Assembly (NCBI GenBank): GCA_019419865.1
Contig: JAHZIG010000041.1
Span: forward strand, 1 to 15,646
Source: Clostridiales bacterium
GTDB lineage: Bacteria > Bacillota > Clostridia > Monoglobales > Monoglobaceae
Direction: 5' to 3'
DNA length: 15,646 nt
Shown here: piece by piece, positions 12,873 to 15,646 of the stretch
Layout of the letters: each line of letters begins with the position of its first letter
Numbering within the stretch: position 1 is the first letter of the stretch
Program-made: the position numbers and the translations under genes
The notes under the pieces: model-generated
The model's input: only the letters and a program-made list of their open reading frames with translations
Database searches by the model: none
Told to the model about the DNA's origin: nothing

Positions 12873-14826
12873 ATTCTACAAATATCTGGGCGCCGAGAGC
12901 CGGGATATTGAGGTTTAGGATATTATTCACGATCCTCATCCTCTTCGGATCCTCGAGGATCTGCTCGAGCGCGTAGAATTTATGGCCGCGGAGTTCGTTT
13001 TTCGCAAAGTCGCTCAGGTCTATCTTCACCTCGGCGGGTTCCATATCGCGGTTTACGGCGCATATTATCACGTCGTCCTTGGCGCGGCGGTCGAACGCGT
13101 CGTAGCCGCCCGAGATATACCGCGCGTATACGTATATCCCGCCTTTTGCGTACAGACATTTATAGTTGCCCATCCTGAGACAGACATGGCTGTTTCTGAA
13201 ATCGGCCAGGTTCTTATACCAGAGCCTGAGCTCCGGATCTACGCTCCGCCACGGATACGTTCCGCGGTTGAACGGGTCGGAGCCGCCCTGCATTCCGACC
13301 TCGTCGCCGTAGTATATACAGGGCACGCCGATATAGGTCATCTGTATCATGGACATCATTTTTTGCCTGTACGCCGAGGTCTCCTCTTGATCCGACGTCA
13401 GCTTTTGGGTTCCGCAGTCGGACGCCAGGCCGCCGAACACGGTCTTTATCCGCATCGTGTCGTGGGTCCCGGCTATATTCATAAGCGAATACAGCGTCTC
13501 CTTCGGGTAGTTCTCCATGATCGACATCATCTTATTGTTCATCTCGTCCGCGTCTATCATGCCCATGATAAAGTGTATCATGTTATCCTTAAACGGATAG
13601 TTCATAACGCTGTCCAGCTCGTCGCCGTAGAGGTATTCGCGTTTTTCGCCGTAGGCCTCCTTATTCGACGCGTCCTCCCAGACCTCGCCGATTATCACGG
13701 CCTCTTTATCGGTCTTCTTGACCTGTTTTCGAAGCTCCTTTATAAATTCGTCCGGCAGCTCGTCGGCGACGTCTATCCTCCAGCCGGAAGCGCCCAGTTT
13801 GAGCCATTTTTTGACCACGGAGTTCTCGTCTCTTAAGATATAATTCATATACGACGGCTCCAGTTCGTTAACGTTCGGCAGGTTGCTGCAGCCCCACCAG
13901 CTGTTGTAATTGGGATAGTCGGTAAACTGGAACCAACTTCTGTACGGCGAATTCTCGTCGCGGTAGGCGCCCTCGTTTTCTCCGTAATAGCCGTACTTAT
14001 TAAAATATATACTGTCCGCGCCGGTGTGCGAGAAAACTCCGTCGAGGATTATCCTTATGCCGAGCCCTTTCGCCTTTTTGCAAAGCTCCTCGAAGTCCTC
14101 GGTCGTGCCGAACATCGGATCTATCTCCTTATAATTTGCGGTGTCGTATTTGTGGTTGGAATACGCGTCGAATATCGGGTTTAGATATATGACCGAAATA
14201 CCCAGATCGTGAAGATAGGGCAGCTTCTGTATGATCCCCTTTAAATTCCCGCCGTAGAAATCGTTGCAGGCCGGGCCGAATTCGTGAGGGTGGTTGTTGA
14301 ACGATATAGGCGCGTACCAGTCGTCGTGGATCACGTATTCGGGGCGTTTAGCCCAGATCTTGCCGTCGGTAGCCGAGTGGTCGCCGTAGAATCTGTCCGG
14401 GAATATCTGGTACATGATACTGTTTTTGAACCAGTCGGGAGTCTTGTAGCTTCCGTCGTATACGGTCACCTGATAGCTGCGTTCGTCCGGCGCCTCGGCG
14501 ATCTCGCCGACTCCGCCGAGCAGTTTGGAATTGTTGGCGTAGTATATCTCCTCGCCCTCATTCTCCTGAACTATGAAGTAATACCAAAGAAGCATTGGTT
14601 TTTCGGGAACCTTTATCGATACCGTGTAAAAATAAGAATCGCCCGTATTATCGCCCTGAGTCATTTGATAGAGATATTCCTTATCGGAATGCCAGATACG
14701 AAGATAAACTCCGTCCGGTTCGGTCTCGGTCTCAACGTCGATCGACAATTTGAGTATACTCCCCGCCGGAACCGCGCCGAAAGGCGACCGGTACTTTAAA
14801 TTATGTGAATCATGAAATATGCGCAT
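12871..14826 (-). CDS. GH13 neopullulanase/cyclomaltodextrinase-like alpha-glucan hydrolase
   Basis: A 651-residue protein without a signal peptide, hence cytoplasmic. It has an N-terminal beta-sandwich of about 115 residues (CBM34-like), then the barrel starting at SIMYQIFPDRFYGD (136-149). Conserved regions are DGVFSHTG (262-269), GWRIDVADEL with nucleophile D352, IIGEVWE with acid/base E381, and NIAGTHDTMR with H455 and D456. The C-terminal beta domain ends IPALGAQIFVE. GGAGGG lies 6 bases before the ATG. This pattern is typical of GH13 subfamily 20-like enzymes that cleave imported maltodextrins, cyclodextrins or pullulan fragments. Exact specificity (alpha-1,4 only or also alpha-1,6) cannot be read from the sequence. 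It is a single gene with its own promoter and terminator. Confidence 0.9.
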   Translation of the reverse strand: MRIFHDSHNLKYRSPFGAVPAGSILKLSIDVETETEPDGVYLRIWHSDKEYLYQMTQGDNTGDSYFYTVSIKVPEKPMLLWYYFIVQENEGEEIYYANNSKLLGGVGEIAEAPDERSYQVTVYDGSYKTPDWFKNSIMYQIFPDRFYGDHSATDGKIWAKRPEYVIHDDWYAPISFNNHPHEFGPACNDFYGGNLKGIIQKLPYLHDLGISVIYLNPIFDAYSNHKYDTANYKEIDPMFGTTEDFEELCKKAKGLGIRIILDGVFSHTGADSIYFNKYGYYGENEGAYRDENSPYRSWFQFTDYPNYNSWWGCSNLPNVNELEPSYMNYILRDENSVVKKWLKLGASGWRIDVADELPDEFIKELRKQVKKTDKEAVIIGEVWEDASNKEAYGEKREYLYGDELDSVMNYPFKDNMIHFIMGMIDADEMNNKMMSIMENYPKETLYSLMNIAGTHDTMRIKTVFGGLASDCGTQKLTSDQEETSAYRQKMMSMIQMTYIGVPCIYYGDEVGMQGGSDPFNRGTYPWRSVDPELRLWYKNLADFRNSHVCLRMGNYKCLYAKGGIYVYARYISGGYDAFDRRAKDDVIICAVNRDMEPAEVKIDLSDFAKNELRGHKFYALEQILEDPKRMRIVNNILNLNIPALGAQIFVE

Positions 14827-14927
14827 ATTTTTCCCTCCGAGCCGGTCTTTATATATAAGCGATGAATGACTCCGAAAGCCGGGGCGTTCAAATAGACATA
14901 AAGACTCATTGTAATTATACTATTTAT

Positions 14928-14956
14928 ATTATACACTTTATTACAAAATAAATCAA
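14928..14956 (-). promoter_or_regulatory. Promoter of the GH13 gene
   Basis: On the minus strand: TTGATT (14951-14956), 17 bases, TATAAT (14928-14933); a second TATAAT lies about 14 bases further downstream. The first two bases of the -35 box are the TT of the repeat end (TATGTT), so the partial repeat at 14955 contributes to this promoter. The leader is about 95 bases. Confidence 0.7.
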
Positions 14957-14973
14957 CATAGAGATTAGAGATT
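14955..14973. repeat. Solo end of the interspersed repeat family, next to the GH13 promoter
   Basis: AACATAGAGATTAGAGATT is a lone left end with two heptamers and no core. The sequence after it (14974-15109) does not match the family. Confidence 0.6.
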
Positions 14974-15109
14974 GGAGTGTCCTTTCGCGTTGTTTATAAG
15001 AAGGCCGCCTTTTTCTCATAAAAGATCATTTTGCTGAAAATATGTCTGTTCTTGCATTTGGCGGGTAGAATACACAGGCTTAAAAATGCGTGTTTTGTCC
15101 ACTCCCATT
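14974..15109. other. Unassigned segment between a solo repeat end and copy R5
   Basis: 136 bases with no supported ORF and no promoter. GGAGTGTCC near its left end and GTCCACTCC near its right end form a short imperfect inverted repeat, so it may be a small insertion within an older repeat copy. Confidence 0.3.
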
Positions 15110-15427
15110 AACAAGTAGAGATTAGGGATTAGAGAATAGCGAATAGGGGGGGAAGGGGCTGATTTAACGCCTGACGGATAATTATGCGGAAATGGAATAC
15201 TCTGTTTTCCTATGCGACTAAAGAGGCCGTATTAACGGTTACGGAACCTAGCGATCAGGGATTAGGGAATAGCGAATAGGGATGAAACGAGCCGCTTTAA
15301 CGCCTGACGGATAATTATGCGGAAATGGAATACTTTGTTTTCCAATTGCGTTATAGTCGCCGTTTTTAATGCTACAGAAGCGTTTTCACCGCCTAATTCC
15401 TAATCTCTAATCCCTAATCGCTATGTT
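15110..15427 (+). repeat. MITE-like interspersed repeat, copies R5 and R6 (tandem, 133-bp period)
   Basis: The array begins AACAAGTAGAGATTAGGG. The internal block ACGCCTGACGGATAATTATG, followed by the conserved core (GCGGAAATGGAATAC), occurs at 15167 and again 133 bases later at 15300. Each is preceded by heptamers ending GCGAATAGGG. Only the outermost ends are complete; the right end is CTAATCGCTATGTT. It runs directly into the leader of the small toxin at 15511. Confidence 0.8.
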
Positions 15428-15445
15428 AATTGAAGGACGGTTAGC

Positions 15446-15503
15446 CATCCCCACTTTATAATGAAAGGGGGTGTTCATCTCCATTATGTTACATAAGGAG
15501 GTG
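15446..15503 (+). promoter_or_regulatory. Tandem leader hairpins of the toxin message (locus C)
   Basis: The second hairpin masks the ribosome binding site: CATCTCC (15476-15482) pairs with GGAGGTG (15497-15503), and the inner TTATG (15484-15488) pairs with CATAA (15492-15496). The first hairpin is a look-alike without coding function: CATCCCC (15446-15452) with GGGGGTG (15467-15473). A TATAAT at 15458-15463 has no well-placed -35 box. Confidence 0.6.
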
Positions 15504-15510
15504 ATTGCTG

Positions 15511-15582
15511 ATGAAATTATTCTTTCGAGTAGTATTACTCGTTATAATATTTCTTATGGTTTTCACCATAAAAGCAATATAA
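15511..15582 (+). CDS. Small hydrophobic toxin-like peptide (locus C, separated from its antisense partner)
   Basis: A 23-residue peptide: MKLFFRVV, then the hydrophobic segment LLVIIFLMVFTIKAI. AAGGAGG lies 9 bases before the ATG. It aligns along its whole length with the peptide at 4456-4530: basic residue K or R before the helix, IFL core, (S/T)IKA(L/I) end. The 22 bases at 15428-15449 are identical to the toxin leader at 4569-4590. The promoter found upstream of that block in locus B is missing here because repeat R6 ends at 15427. The shared terminator and antisense promoter are missing because the IS begins 10 bases after the stop codon. It therefore looks like an orphaned, possibly silent copy. 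Confidence 0.6.
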   Translation: MKLFFRVVLLVIIFLMVFTIKAI

Positions 15583-15592
15583 CCGCCTCAAA

Positions 15593-15646
15593 TGTACTGA
15601 CCCCCAAAAGTTAGACACAAGATCAATTAGGCAACCAGTGAGGATT
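15593..15646 (+). mobile_element. Terminus of an IS3-family (IS150-like) insertion sequence, running rightward out of the window
   Basis: Starts TGTACTGACCCCCAAAAG and is an inverted duplicate of 1-52 over its whole overlap. It lies 10 bases after the toxin stop codon. The transposase genes are outside the window. Confidence 0.75.

Noticed and set aside
1..15646. Window as a circular element closed through one IS copy between the two toxin-locus halves
   Set aside because: No matching target duplication at the two junctions, 52 perfect bases are too long for ordinary IS3 terminal repeats, and the content is core metabolism plus a tRNA. It remains only a remote possibility.

Overview
The window looks like chromosomal DNA from an uncultured member of the Clostridia (Bacillota). 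Supporting signs are strong AGGAGG-type ribosome binding sites, many consensus TTGACA/TATAAT promoters with 17-bp spacers, heavy use of ATA, AGA and AGG codons, an S-layer-homology (SLH) surface protein, and a carbohydrate-fermentation gene set. I cannot name a genus. Both window ends are the same outward-facing ~52-bp terminus of an IS3-family (IS150-like) insertion sequence, so the window is either the segment between two oppositely oriented IS copies or an assembly contig that stopped at a repeat.

Layout. 1-366: IS end, a truncated toxin/antitoxin-RNA locus (antisense promoter only) and a first interspersed repeat. 366-2958: a TetR-type regulator and a glycogen branching enzyme (glgB) transcribed divergently from overlapping promoters. 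3182-4132: L-lactate dehydrogenase, whose stop codon lies inside a second repeat. 4331-4720: an apparently intact type I toxin-antitoxin-like locus (24-residue membrane peptide, convergent antisense RNA, shared terminator, sequestered SD), with repeats on both sides. 5076-5489: a stand-alone sigma region-4-like DNA-binding protein with a C-terminal coiled coil. 5567-5693: a candidate small RNA. 5857-5948: tRNA-Ser(GGA). 6186-8763: rpiB and a phosphoglucomutase, divergent. 9132-12502: a short conserved-looking protein and two secreted BspA-like leucine-rich-repeat proteins, one with three SLH domains. 12871-14826: a cytoplasmic GH13 neopullulanase/cyclomaltodextrinase-like enzyme. 14955-15646: more repeats, a second member of the small toxin family that has lost its normal promoter and antisense partner, and the other IS end.

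The metabolic genes fit together: branching enzyme and GH13 amylase act on storage or imported alpha-glucan, phosphoglucomutase links glucose-1-P and glucose-6-P, RpiB serves the pentose-phosphate pathway, and lactate dehydrogenase is the fermentative end step. The two LRR proteins are likely cell-surface proteins.

The most unusual content is the accessory DNA between these genes: (a) a family of 23-24-residue hydrophobic peptides with co-varying SD-masking leader hairpins and an oppositely transcribed RNA, which I do not recognise as a named family; and (b) a MITE-like repeat family of about 165-205 bp with inverted ends built from heptamers of the GCGATTA type, present about six times and touching every toxin locus seen here.
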